The notes beneath the pieces were generated by a model. It saw only the letters and a program-made list of their open reading frames with translations. It was not told the DNA's origin and made no database searches. This document shows, in pieces, positions 10,137 through 19,416 of a stretch of 64,000 nucleotides of DNA. This DNA is from Nitrosomonas ureae. GTDB taxonomy: Bacteria; Pseudomonadota; Gammaproteobacteria; Burkholderiales; Nitrosomonadaceae. The position numbers and the translations under genes were made by a program. The first letter of the stretch is position 1. Each line of letters opens with the position of its first letter. The stretch spans positions 62,001-126,000 of the forward strand of contig NZ_FNUX01000001.1 in assembly GCF_900108305.1 (NCBI RefSeq). Reading direction: 5' to 3'.

Positions 10137-11264
10137 TTATGACTTTCCGGCGACCTCTCCGCCTGCACATAGCAATGTTCCCGCGATAATTTCATCTGAG
10201 CGGTCTATTTTCAGCGCATCATTTTCTTGATCAAGCATCAAGTTAAGGAAATTCATCAGATTTCGTGCATATAAAGTACTAGCGTCGGCTGCCACCAAAC
10301 CGGGAAGATTCGCAATACCAATCAGATGTACGCCATGTTTAATCACATTCTTATTTAGCTCGGATAATGGGCAGTTACCGCCTGCTTCAACCGCCATATC
10401 AACAATAACCGAACCTTGCTTCATCGCCTGAACGGTTTCCTCTTTGATCAAAACAGGTGCTGGACGTCCAGGAATTAATGCGGTGGTAATAATGATATCT
10501 GCCAAAATCGCACGCTCATGGACTAATTCTCCTTGCCGCCGCTTGTAATCATCCGACATTTCTGCCGCATATCCACCTGCTGTCTCAGCCTGAGCTTTTT
10601 CTTCCTCACTGAGCGGAACCTCTACAAACTTCGCCCCCAAACTCTCTACCTGCTCCTTAACCGCTGGTCGCACATCGAACGCTTCAACCACGGCACCCAA
10701 TCTTTTTGCGGTTGCAATAGCCTGCAATCCAGCGACACCCGCACCCAAAATCAAAACTCGCGCTGCCTTCACAGTACCCGCTGCCGTCATCAGCATTGGA
10801 AAGAATCTTTGATAGACATTTGCCGCCACAATCACCGCCTTATAGCCCGCAATGTTTGCTTGTGATGACAAAACATCCATGTTTTGCGCACGCGAAATAC
10901 GCGGTAATTTCTCCATTGCAAATGCGGTCAATCCATGCTGTGCAAGTGCATCCACGCCATCTTTCTGGTGCGGCGACAACAATCCCAACAATACCGCATC
11001 CTTACGCATCATCGCTAATTCACCGGATTCCGGACCACGCACTTTGAGCACAATTTGTGATTGCGCATACAATTCAGCCACATCAGTGACTATCATTGCG
11101 CCCGCCTCTTGATAGGCTGAATCCGGAATACTGGCACCCGCACCGGCACCTAGCTGGACTAAAACCTTATGAACACCCTTGGCAGTATATTTTTTCACGG
11201 TCTCCGGTGTAGCGGCTACACGCGTTTCTCCGCTGCGAATCTCTGCCGGTATGCCTATATGCAT
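10137..11264 (-). CDS. pntAA: NAD(P) transhydrogenase subunit alpha, part 1
   Basis: NAD(H)-binding soluble subunit of transhydrogenase, 375 residues. The N-terminal AlaDh/PNT fold starts [32 protein letters not shown] contains the RQD-loop residues. The Rossmann motif is [17 protein letters not shown]. It is the first gene of the pntAA-pntAB-pntB operon, with an AGGGAGA ribosome site. Alanine dehydrogenase is the nearest alternative, but the two downstream pnt genes settle the call. Confidence 0.97.
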   Translation of the reverse strand: MHIGIPAEIRSGETRVAATPETVKKYTAKGVHKVLVQLGAGAGASIPDSAYQEAGAMIVTDVAELYAQSQIVLKVRGPESGELAMMRKDAVLLGLLSPHQKDGVDALAQHGLTAFAMEKLPRISRAQNMDVLSSQANIAGYKAVIVAANVYQRFFPMLMTAAGTVKAARVLILGAGVAGLQAIATAKRLGAVVEAFDVRPAVKEQVESLGAKFVEVPLSEEEKAQAETAGGYAAEMSDDYKRRQGELVHERAILADIIITTALIPGRPAPVLIKEETVQAMKQGSVIVDMAVEAGGNCPLSELNKNVIKHGVHLIGIANLPGLVAADASTLYARNLMNFLNLMLDQENDALKIDRSDEIIAGTLLCAGGEVAGKS

Positions 11265-11787
11265 TGATAATCTCCCTTTTCTTACCTATCTGCTTGCAAA
11301 TAAGAACTAATATTGAGTTTAAATCTTTTAACGAACTGCGAATTATAAATCAATTTGAGCGTAGTGCATTAAATGGATCAGAAAAACTTGATATCGCATG
11401 ATATTCCGATAATTCACACAACTTTTCGCAGTAATTAACGCTGGATTAAATAATCCAGTCTGGATGGATAAATATCCAATTATTACGCTTCCATCAAATC
11501 TTCAATTAAGAATTCTTTTGGAATCGTCGAAATTAAATGATCAGCAAGATTATCTGTTAAGAATTTTATTCACTTAACTGATTCATCTCATTTCCTGGTT
11601 GCTCTAATCTACTTCAACAAGGATCAAATTTTTGTCAGCAATGATTTTTCATCTAACAATTTGTTATTTAATACAAAATCTTCGAACTAGCACAGAATTG
11701 TCATGAAACATCTGCCGCATTTTTGCTCTATCAACCGGTAATGACGTATCCGACAATGATTCTTTCTGCTTCAGAAATCATTGAAGT
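11265..11787. other. Intergenic stretch upstream of pntAA
   Basis: About 520 bases between the transhydrogenase operon and the large flavoprotein gene, both on the minus strand. It must hold the pnt promoter. Apart from the short interrupted frame at 11483-11586 I see only AT-rich sequence with no clear gene. Confidence 0.5.
11483..11586 (-). pseudogene. Possible interrupted short frame
   Basis: On the minus strand an AGGAA-type ribosome site precedes ATG 11586, which opens MNQLSE and meets TAA. One base out of frame the reading continues IKFLTDNLADHLISTIPKEF and then LIEDLMEA before a stop at 11483. Joined by a single frameshift, this would be a 34-residue peptide of protein-like composition. 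It may be a broken small gene or chance. Confidence 0.2.
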
Positions 11788-14700
11788 TCATACTCCATTC
11801 TTTAAACAACGATCGACCCATCGGTTCGTTAACTTTTCTTGGACAGTATTTTGGCGCAGGCGCGTATTTAATCCCGAAAAATCCACTTGATCCAAAGGTT
11901 GATCTTGATTGAAGCAAGAAAACACATATGTAATTTTTCCTGTTTCCGGATCTTGATGCGGCTGCAGGCATTGCGCACAAATCTCCTTCATCATGCACTG
12001 CATGGGCGAGTTAATCGAACCAATAGCAAAATGATCTGCTTTCAAGTAAGGTTTCAACTGGTTATGACGAGCTACACCAACGGCAGCCATCATTCTATCT
12101 GAACCAATTGCAATAATGTGATCAGCTTCAGCCAGCGCTACCGGTTGCGCACCTAATTCGCCGCTAGCATAAGCCACCATCGCTTGTACGATATTCCCCA
12201 CATAACTTTTATCCTGAGAACGCGTAGCTGTAAAACCAGGCGACTCATCGCAACACCATACGACGATATCCGCCGCAGCCTCGATTTCAGCCATTTTATA
12301 TCGATCAACCAATTTCTTGTAGCCAGCAAAATATAGCACTTTCGATCCGGCTGCGCGCGCAGCTGCACCAATAGAAAATAACACGGCATTGCCTAAACCG
12401 CCGCCCACCAACACCACAGTCTGATTCTCGGGGATTTCTGTCGGCGTTCCGGTAGGCCCCATCAGCACAACCGGCTCACCCGGTTTCAACATCGCACACA
12501 AATTAGAAGATCCGCCCATCTCCAAAACAATGAGCGAAACCAGCCCGAGTTCGATATCCACAGATGCACCCGTCAACGCCAAACCTTCCATTGCAAGCCG
12601 GGTATCTCCGGCAATTGTTGCCAGTGTTGCATAATTCTGGAAACGATAAAATTGGCCTGGCTGGAAATGCTCTGCTGCCATTGGCGCATGCACAACGATT
12701 TCGATGATATTGGGAGCAAGCCTTTCTACTTTATAAACCGTTGGGCGAAGCTGATTGTTAAGATCCGCAAAAAATTCCCGGGTCGACAGGCTCGACTTTG
12801 GTTTAACACGCTCCAGCACCCGGTGTACCGCCGGATAGCCCTGCTTGGCACTCGACATCGCTTTCACCACATTACCGGAATAGGATGGATGCAAATCACC
12901 AAAGAAACTTATAAAGCGGCCATCCTGATCATCCCGATAACGGCTGAGCAATACCATCGGTGTCTCGGGTTTGGGATTCGCATACTCCGGCTGCACTGGA
13001 TTCCCTTCCTCATCGCAAGCAGCAAAATATCGGCCATTGAGTTTGAATAGTTTCTCATCTTCCCGTGCCAGCACTGTATTAGGTTGAGTGCCGGCAGCGA
13101 CCAGCAATGCACGGGCTGGTAACTCGACGTTGCCTGCATCTTGCCATTGTCCGGTTTCATCCCGTTTTTGCACGCCAAATTGCACCGATTGCGTGTGTCC
13201 CCATTGATCCACATTAACGCGCTTTGGAGTCATCCCCTCAGCAAACCAGATGCCTTCTTCCAGCGCCTTTTCCACTTCCTCATGATTTAATGTATAGGAA
13301 GGACTATCGATCAGACGTTTACGGTAAGCTATTGTCGCACCGCCCCAGGCTTGCAGCAAATTGATAATATGCGGCCCACGCCCTGCTTTTTTTGCATCCT
13401 GACGCTCTGCTCGAATAGCTCGAGCATGATTAAGGAACTCGTCAGCAATTTTTTTCTCCTCATCATCCCACGCCTCACGGATCACATCTTCGCCTTGTAC
13501 TACTGTCAGTATTTCATAGCGTTGCAGAAACTTCTCCACCTGAACCGGGTAATATGCCAATGCCTCGGTTGCTGTATCGATAGCAGTTAAACCGCCACCG
13601 ATCACCACCACCGGCAAACGTAACTGCATATTCGCAATCGAATCGCTTTGCGCAGCTCCTGTAAGCTGCAAGGCCATCAAGAAATCTGATGCGGCACGCA
13701 CCCCGCGCGCCAATCCATTTGGCAAATCCAGAACAGTGGGCCGTCCAGCGCCTGCGGCCAGAGCAACATGGTCAAATCCCATGGCAAAGGCATCATCGGC
13801 AGTCAATGTGCCACCAAAACGCACACCTCCAAGCAGCGCAAACTCTTCTCTACGCTCCAGCAGCAACCGAATCAGCTTAAGAAAATTTTTGTTCCAGCGC
13901 ACGGTGATTCCGTATTCTGCCACCCCGCCAAAACCACCCGGCATACGTTGATCCAGGTTTTCTTCTAACGTGCTAGCCGACCGGATCGCCTGAAATGGCA
14001 CTCGCTCACCCTGTAAATTTACCCCCGAGATCTCTTCCGGCAGAGATTCAATCTTAAGCCCGTCAATACCCACCACCGCGTGACCTTCATTCATTAAATG
14101 ATGTGCCAGCGTATATCCGGCCGGTCCCATACCGACCACCAGAACCTTGCGGCCGGATGACTCCTTCGGCACCGGTCGATGCAAATTCAAAGGATTCCAG
14201 CGCGTTAATAAACTATAAATTTCAAATCCCCATGGCAATGCCAGCACATCTTTCAGCGTTCTCGTCTCGGCTTGAGGGATATCAACCGGTTCCTGCTTCT
14301 GATAAATACAAGATTTCATGCAATCGTTACAAATCCGATGACCGGTTCCGGCACACATCGGATTATCCAGCACGATCATAGCCAGACTTCCTACTGCGAC
14401 TCCTTGTGTCTTGAGCTTATGAAATTCGGAAATGCGCTCTTCCAACGGACAGCCTGCGAGCAACGCACCCAGCTCACTACGCTTGAAAGCAGGCGGTTCA
14501 TCCGGTGATTTGGATTTCTGTATCAGACCTTTAGAGCATGAATCTTTACCTTGCTCATGGCACCAGATGCAGTAATTAGCTTCATCGAGCGCGCCCATCA
14601 AATCAGTTCCAGTATCGGTCAGCGCAAAACCATTGCGTTCACGCAAGTGACTTAACCGATGCACCGGATATCCTGCCGACTCATCCGTTTCCAACGATAA

Positions 14701-15336
14701 CAGATGCTGAAAATCTAATTTGGCAGGCGACTTAAACAAAATACCTTGCCGCGTATGTTGCTGTCCAGCCGGCGTTCGCAGCGCCCAGGCGGCATAGTGG
14801 AGTGCTTTGTTCAACCGGGACTCATTATCCGCTTCTGCATCCATCCACTGCGTCACTTTGGCAGCAAAAACCAATTCGGAGAAAGCCTCCCCAAATTCTG
14901 CAGCCAGCTCCTTCTCAAGAGCCAATCCATCAATGCCAGCCAATTCTTCATCGCTGACTTTTCCCTTTGCGCGCCGCTGAACAAACTGTCGTTTGCAAAA
15001 ATATAACGGAGCCAGCTCATGATGTTGTGCCGCCAGCTGCTGCACTTCATTCTCAATGTTAAACAACCGGGCAACGAAATCTTCCAGCCAAGGTGCAATT
15101 TCAATCAACAATGCAGATTCGTCTTTAGGCAACAGACCGTCAGGATGCACACGCGCCTGCTCCAGTTTTTTATGTAGCGCCTCATCCCCGGTACGAAGAA
15201 AATCCAGAAATACTTGATCCAATCTAACCAAGCCGTCGCGACGATAGAAATCAGCAATCGTGAAACCAAAGTTAAAATTTGATAAAGTAGTTGTTGTTTC
15301 CTGTCGGGTATAAAACGTAGCATCCATCTTTGTCAT
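11788..15336 (-). CDS. Large fused FAD/NAD(P) iron-sulfur oxidoreductase (GltD-like plus PyrK-like)
   Basis: 1182 residues. Residues 1-250 are a mostly helical region I cannot name. Residues 250-350 carry cysteines at 256, 259, 267, 296, 328, 336, 339 and 343, fitting the [4Fe-4S] Fer4_20 region of GltD-type enzymes. A GltD-like pyridine-nucleotide-disulfide fold follows, with VGMGPAG (401-407) and a second dinucleotide site VVVIGGGLTAIDTA. The last 300 residues are a ferredoxin-reductase/PyrK-like module with VVLVGGGLGNAV and four cysteines (1114, 1120, 1123, 1141) suited to a [2Fe-2S] cluster. The layout recalls the two NfnAB subunits joined into one chain, so electron transfer between NAD(P)H pools or to ferredoxin is an inference. 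It has no operon partners. Starts at 15336 (MTKMD) or 15327 (MDATF) are both possible. Confidence 0.8.
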   Translation of the reverse strand: MTKMDATFYTRQETTTTLSNFNFGFTIADFYRRDGLVRLDQVFLDFLRTGDEALHKKLEQARVHPDGLLPKDESALLIEIAPWLEDFVARLFNIENEVQQLAAQHHELAPLYFCKRQFVQRRAKGKVSDEELAGIDGLALEKELAAEFGEAFSELVFAAKVTQWMDAEADNESRLNKALHYAAWALRTPAGQQHTRQGILFKSPAKLDFQHLLSLETDESAGYPVHRLSHLRERNGFALTDTGTDLMGALDEANYCIWCHEQGKDSCSKGLIQKSKSPDEPPAFKRSELGALLAGCPLEERISEFHKLKTQGVAVGSLAMIVLDNPMCAGTGHRICNDCMKSCIYQKQEPVDIPQAETRTLKDVLALPWGFEIYSLLTRWNPLNLHRPVPKESSGRKVLVVGMGPAGYTLAHHLMNEGHAVVGIDGLKIESLPEEISGVNLQGERVPFQAIRSASTLEENLDQRMPGGFGGVAEYGITVRWNKNFLKLIRLLLERREEFALLGGVRFGGTLTADDAFAMGFDHVALAAGAGRPTVLDLPNGLARGVRAASDFLMALQLTGAAQSDSIANMQLRLPVVVIGGGLTAIDTATEALAYYPVQVEKFLQRYEILTVVQGEDVIREAWDDEEKKIADEFLNHARAIRAERQDAKKAGRGPHIINLLQAWGGATIAYRKRLIDSPSYTLNHEEVEKALEEGIWFAEGMTPKRVNVDQWGHTQSVQFGVQKRDETGQWQDAGNVELPARALLVAAGTQPNTVLAREDEKLFKLNGRYFAACDEEGNPVQPEYANPKPETPMVLLSRYRDDQDGRFISFFGDLHPSYSGNVVKAMSSAKQGYPAVHRVLERVKPKSSLSTREFFADLNNQLRPTVYKVERLAPNIIEIVVHAPMAAEHFQPGQFYRFQNYATLATIAGDTRLAMEGLALTGASVDIELGLVSLIVLEMGGSSNLCAMLKPGEPVVLMGPTGTPTEIPENQTVVLVGGGLGNAVLFSIGAAARAAGSKVLYFAGYKKLVDRYKMAEIEAAADIVVWCCDESPGFTATRSQDKSYVGNIVQAMVAYASGELGAQPVALAEADHIIAIGSDRMMAAVGVARHNQLKPYLKADHFAIGSINSPMQCMMKEICAQCLQPHQDPETGKITYVFSCFNQDQPLDQVDFSGLNTRLRQNTVQEKLTNRWVDRCLKNGV

Positions 15337-15350
15337 AATTCCATATATTT

Positions 15351-15775
15351 TTAATGATTATTATTACTAATGGGAAAATAGGCCATCATGATGATAACTA
15401 GTTGCTCCGGGTCAATTGATTTGACTAAAAAATCATTCCATTCATACCGGCACTCCGGCACGAATCTCTATAATTCTGATCCGCATTGGCTGTTAATGCA
15501 ATGATCGACATCCTCGACCACTCTTGTGCGGATTAGCCCGGATCATTTTTGTAGCCCCTAAGCCATCCAAAATGGGCATTTCAACATCCATCAGTACACA
15601 GTCAAAATTCCTTACTTAATTTATCCAATGCTTCTTTCTGGTTACTTGCAATAGATACAACAGCTCTATTATATTCTAGTAGTGCTTGGGCTACCTGTTG
15701 ATTCAATTCATTATCTTCCACCATCAGAATAGTGCACCCATTTAGTTTCAGATCTGGGTTATTTATTATATTCAT
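15351..15775 (-). pseudogene. Response-regulator receiver domain, frameshifted
   Basis: From ATG 15775 the minus strand reads MNIINNPDLKLNGCTILMVE then DNELNQQVAQALLEYNRAVV, the start of a receiver domain. After KLSKEF the frame breaks. One frame over it resumes NFDCVLMDVEMPILDGLGAT with the phospho-acceptor aspartate. Another shift gives IIALTANADQNYRDSCRSAG, and a third NDFLVKSIDPEQLVIIMM up to TAA at 15351. All receiver landmarks (acidic pair, aspartate, threonine, lysine) are there, but in at least three frames. This is a clear pseudogene, or a stretch of sequencing errors. It may be a lone CheY-like protein or the tail of a lost hybrid kinase. Confidence 0.85.
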
Positions 15776-15917
15776 ATCGTGTCAGCTTGATTTATTACTT
15801 CCCTTACAGTTTCTGATGCAACCGTAACTTATTGTATTAGAGATATAGTTTATTTTTATATGCGTAGATCAGGAATAGAGAGAAATTTACCAGTAATTTC
15901 CACAATACGAATAAATA

Positions 15918-16160
15918 TCAAATAAAACATAATAAACACCCCCGTGACAAAAGATCACGGGGAATCGTGCAACGCATTACAACTTTGTGTCCCAGAATGC
16001 AGCGCCATCCTGCCTTTCTTAATCGAGCCCGCCATGCAGCGTACAATTGCCGCTCGCCCAGTTCTTTGACACGCTGATCCAAAAATGCACTAACCCCAGG
16101 AAAATTATGTGCCGTATCACGATAAGAATGGAAACCACCCAGGACGAAATGCTTTCTCAG
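15918..16160 (-). pseudogene. Coding-like relic downstream of cysH
   Basis: A start-less open frame on the minus strand begins LRKHFVLGGFHSYRDTAHNF and continues PGVSAFLDQRVKELGERQLY then AAWRARLRKAGWRCILGHKV. The composition is convincingly protein-like. It has no initiation codon after the preceding stop (16161-16163) and runs through the hairpin at 15940-15962 before stopping, so it looks like the 3' part of a lost gene. I do not recognise the family. Confidence 0.4.
15940..15962 (-). terminator. Hairpin terminator after the sulfate-assimilation operon
   Basis: CCCCGTGA and TCACGGGG form a perfect 8-bp stem around a 7-base loop. Read on the minus strand the stem is followed by a T-rich stretch (GGTGTTTATTATGTTTT), as expected for an intrinsic terminator of the cys operon. 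Confidence 0.6.
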
Positions 16161-16170
16161 CTAAGCGCGA

Positions 16171-16869
16171 TTATTTTGACTGAACTACCTTTTCGGTATG
16201 TAATCCGCATTCCTTGGTTTCCGGCGTTTCCCACCACCAGCGCCCGGAACGTATATCTTCTCCCGGTGTAATAGCGCGCGTACAGGGAGCGCAGCCGATA
16301 CTGGGATAAAATTTGTCATGCAGTTTGTTATAAGGCACTTCATAGTGTTTGAGATATTCCCAAACTTCCGCATGAGTCCATTCCAGCAATGGATTAATCT
16401 TTTGCATACGATTGCTCATATCATATTCAGAAACTCTCAGGTTTGCCCGAGTTGATGCCTGTTCACGCCTAATTCCGGTGACCCATCCTCGCTTACCCTG
16501 CAAGGCACGACGCAATGGCTCCACTTTGCGAATGTAGCAACAACTTTTACGCAAATCAACGCTTTGATAAAAACCATTGACACCGTGCTCAGCAACATAT
16601 TCTTCAATCTGCTTTACATTGGGGAAATAGATGTGCAATGTCGTTTTGTAGCGCTCTCGCACAGTTTGCATCAGATCATAAGTTTCTTGCGGCAAACGCC
16701 CGGTATCCAGACTAAACATTTCGATTTCGATATGATGCCGGTCAATGATGTCTGTCAGCACCATATCTTCAGCACCCAGGCTATTAGCAAACGCTACTGG
16801 AGCATAATCACGCACAGCTTCAGTCAGAACCGCCACAACCTGATCAACTCTATGTTGCAAATTAATCAT
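16171..16869 (-). CDS. cysH: Adenylylsulfate (APS) reductase, CysH family
   Basis: Reduces activated sulfate to sulfite with thioredoxin. 232 residues from ATG 16869 (MINLQHRVDQ), which overlaps the upstream stop by eight bases; the longer open frame has no homologous-looking N-terminus. The PP-loop fold shows VAFANSLGAEDMVLTDII and SLDTGRLPQETYDL. The cysteine pairs KSCCYIRK and GCAPCTRA are the CC...CxxC signature of the [4Fe-4S] APS-type reductases, which the PAPS-specific enterobacterial enzyme lacks. The catalytic cysteine is in the C-terminal ECGLH. It is the last gene of the cysI-DUF934-cysH operon. Confidence 0.95.
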   Translation of the reverse strand: MINLQHRVDQVVAVLTEAVRDYAPVAFANSLGAEDMVLTDIIDRHHIEIEMFSLDTGRLPQETYDLMQTVRERYKTTLHIYFPNVKQIEEYVAEHGVNGFYQSVDLRKSCCYIRKVEPLRRALQGKRGWVTGIRREQASTRANLRVSEYDMSNRMQKINPLLEWTHAEVWEYLKHYEVPYNKLHDKFYPSIGCAPCTRAITPGEDIRSGRWWWETPETKECGLHTEKVVQSK

Positions 16870-17395
16870 TGAGCGTGCCTGCAGCCGAATTTCCTTTGCG
16901 CTGCGTGCGTCGAAACAGGGGCAAAACCGGATCAAAGGAAGTCTGATAAACCTCAGAGAAATCACTGAGACCCTTTAGTGCATCTTCAATCTTGCGATCC
17001 GGACGCGGCACAAAAGCATCAAAACCAACCCGTTGCATGTAGAACAATTGATCGCGCAACACATCGCCGATCGCTCGCAATTCACCCTTATAGCCGAGTC
17101 GTGCACGCAGGTTATACGCAATGGAATACCCTCGACCATCCGAAAATTTCGGAAAATCAACCGCAATCACAGAGAATTTTTGTATATCACCCTTCAAATC
17201 TTCCGCACGCTCATCACTAGCCAACCAAACGCCGATGTCCTGACGCTGCTGTAACGTTTCGCGCTGGGCTCGCCACACTTTTAGCGGAACGATAATTTTT
17301 CCGGCTGAAACTATTGTTTCCTCAGCAGTATCTTGCTCCTGTAGCCGCAAGACCGTCCAATCGTCCGCAACGATAGTTTTATTTTTTATAATCAT
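16862..17395 (-). CDS. DUF934 protein, sulfite-reductase-associated
   Basis: 177 residues from ATG 17395 (MIIKNKTIVADDW); the open frame extends upstream into the cysI 3' end but that part is a shadow. DUF934 proteins are encoded next to sulfite reductase hemoproteins in many proteobacteria. ERAEDLKGDIQKFSVIAVDF and FSDGRGYSIAYNLRARLGYK are the typical conserved core. The biochemical role is unproven; an accessory or electron-transfer partner for CysI is inferred from context, since no flavoprotein CysJ is present. It lies eight bases after cysI and overlaps cysH. Confidence 0.9.
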   Translation of the reverse strand: MIIKNKTIVADDWTVLRLQEQDTAEETIVSAGKIIVPLKVWRAQRETLQQRQDIGVWLASDERAEDLKGDIQKFSVIAVDFPKFSDGRGYSIAYNLRARLGYKGELRAIGDVLRDQLFYMQRVGFDAFVPRPDRKIEDALKGLSDFSEVYQTSFDPVLPLFRRTQRKGNSAAGTLND

Positions 17396-17402
17396 ATCAA
17401 TA

Positions 17403-19145
17403 TCAGAACCTGGGGGAATAATAAGGAATCTCGTACTGCGCAGACTCCACGATGTATTTGCCCGCAACCTTTTCTTCCTGAGCCATAAAGCCAGTAGCGT
17501 ATACATGCTCTTTGAATGGCGCATGACCAATACGACGCACCGTCTCAATGAAACGCTCGGTTTCCATACGCTCACGCAGATACACATGAATCAAGCGCTC
17601 GATAACTTCAGGCACTTGATTGAAAGTAAATGACGGACCAATAATTTTACTAATCGAGCTGTCGTTGCCTTCCGCGCCACCGATCGAAACTTGATACCAT
17701 TCGTCGTGATCTTTCTTTTCCACGCCAGTGATGCCAATATTGCCAATATGATGTTGCCCGCAAGCATTCACGCAACCCGAGATGTTCAACGTAATTTCAC
17801 CGATATCATGCTGATAGTCCAGATCTTCAAAGCATTCGGCAATTACCTTTGCCAGCGGTATCGAACGAGCATTAGCCAGCGTGCAAAATTCCGCTCCGGG
17901 ACAACTAATAATATCGGTCAACATGCCAATATTGGGTGTGGTCAATTCATGCCCGGACGCCTCTTGCCATAAACGAATCAAGTCTTTCTGCCTGACGTCC
18001 GCCAATACCAGATTTTGCTTATGCGTGATGCGCAATTCACCAAAGCTGTATCGATCCGCCAAATCCGCGACCGCTTCCATTTGTTCAGCCGTAGCATCAC
18101 CGGGCGCATCACCAGGTTTTTTCAGCGACAAAACAACGATCGCGTAACCCGGAATACGATGAGGTCTAACGTTGCGCGATAACCAGTTCGAGAATGAACG
18201 GCTGTCCGCCTTGAATTCATTTAATTTCGCGTCATGATCGGTTAGTGTTTCATAAGACGGATCAGAAAAAAAAGAGGCAACACGATCGACTTCCTCAATA
18301 GTCAATGTACCCGGACCATCTTTCAGATCAGCCCAATCCGCCTCCACCCGGCGCTTGAATTCATCAATACCGAGTGCTTTCACCAGTATTTTGATGCGCG
18401 CTTTAAATTTGTTATCGCGGCGGCCATATTCGTTATACACGCGTAAGATAGATTCAACATACGTCAAGATATGCTGCCATGGCACAAACTCACAAATTTC
18501 ACTGCCAATAATCGGCGTCCGTCCCAATCCACCGCCAACCAATACCCGAAAGCCGATTTCACCTTGCGCATTCTTTGTCACCGCCAATCCGATGTCATGC
18601 GCATAGATAGCAGCACGATCTTCTTTTCCCCCGCTGATGGCGATTTTAAATTTTCGCGGCAGATATGCAAATTCCGGATGGAAAGTGCTCCACTGGCGCA
18701 AAATCTCCGCATAAGGACGCGGATCAACTACTTCATCCTGTGCCACGCCGGCAAATTCATCCGATGTAATATTACGCACACAATTCCCGGAAGTTTGAAT
18801 AGCATGCATTTCAACTGATGCCAAATCCGCCAGGATATCCGGGGTATCCTCCAGTTTAAGCCAGTTAAATTGAATATTCTGACGCGTCGTGAAATGACCA
18901 TAACCACGATCGTATTTTCGTGCAATATGAGCAAACATGCGCATCTGCTTAGAAGATATCAAACCATACGGCACTGCAATGCGCAGCATATAAGCATGGA
19001 TCTGCATATATAAGCCATTCTGCAGCCGCAATGGAAGAAACTCCTCTTCAGTCAACTCTCCTGACAGGCGTCGGCGCACCTGATCACGGTATTGCATGAC
19101 GCGCTCATTCACTATCTGTTGATCATATTCATCATAGCGATACAT
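17403..19145 (-). CDS. cysI: Sulfite reductase hemoprotein (nitrite/sulfite reductase family)
   Basis: 580 residues with two ferredoxin-like/siroheme repeats. RKYDRGYGHFTTRQNIQFNW begins the siroheme-binding region. The coupled siroheme-[4Fe-4S] site is CPGAEFC (C-x5-C) and CVNACG (C-x3-C). It reduces sulfite to sulfide. The Tyr/Cys cross-link sequences of dissimilatory enzymes are absent, and the surrounding genes (cysH, DUF934, CysB regulator) argue for assimilatory sulfite rather than nitrite reduction. The electron donor is not encoded here. Confidence 0.93.
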   Translation of the reverse strand: MYRYDEYDQQIVNERVMQYRDQVRRRLSGELTEEEFLPLRLQNGLYMQIHAYMLRIAVPYGLISSKQMRMFAHIARKYDRGYGHFTTRQNIQFNWLKLEDTPDILADLASVEMHAIQTSGNCVRNITSDEFAGVAQDEVVDPRPYAEILRQWSTFHPEFAYLPRKFKIAISGGKEDRAAIYAHDIGLAVTKNAQGEIGFRVLVGGGLGRTPIIGSEICEFVPWQHILTYVESILRVYNEYGRRDNKFKARIKILVKALGIDEFKRRVEADWADLKDGPGTLTIEEVDRVASFFSDPSYETLTDHDAKLNEFKADSRSFSNWLSRNVRPHRIPGYAIVVLSLKKPGDAPGDATAEQMEAVADLADRYSFGELRITHKQNLVLADVRQKDLIRLWQEASGHELTTPNIGMLTDIISCPGAEFCTLANARSIPLAKVIAECFEDLDYQHDIGEITLNISGCVNACGQHHIGNIGITGVEKKDHDEWYQVSIGGAEGNDSSISKIIGPSFTFNQVPEVIERLIHVYLRERMETERFIETVRRIGHAPFKEHVYATGFMAQEEKVAGKYIVESAQYEIPYYSPRF

Positions 19146-19188
19146 ATTTAATTTCCTCGCTCATTTGTTCAAGATGTTTACCAGGCCT

Positions 19189-19416
19189 TCAGGATTCCTG
19201 CGTATAGTGCTTAGACACCGGCAGCAACAATGCCGCATCCAAGGGGAATTTGGCGCCATACTTCATGATATGATCCACATCATCATCTTCATCATGCCTT
19301 AACGCCACGCCGATATAAGCGTGCTCGCCGTTTTCACCCACCACTATACCAATCCGCCCGCCGCAACCATTAAACCAACTCACTTGTTTAGGCTTATTCT
19401 CTACATTCGTACTCAT
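19189..19416 (-). CDS. Small conserved-looking protein heading the sulfate-assimilation operon
   Basis: 75 residues, ATG 19416 with AAGGA eight bases upstream; the in-frame TTG just before it is less likely. It is soluble and acidic in the middle (HDEDDDVDH), with a glycine-rich FNGCGGRIGIVVGENGEHAY segment. I do not recognise a named family. It ends 43 bases before cysI on the same strand, so it is probably cotranscribed and linked to sulfite reduction, but this is context only. Confidence 0.75.
   Translation of the reverse strand: MSTNVENKPKQVSWFNGCGGRIGIVVGENGEHAYIGVALRHDEDDDVDHIMKYGAKFPLDAALLLPVSKHYTQES

Noticed and set aside
11771-11998. Minus-strand frame at the 3' end of the large flavoprotein gene
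   Set aside because: A shadow frame of the flavoprotein; no independent start signal.
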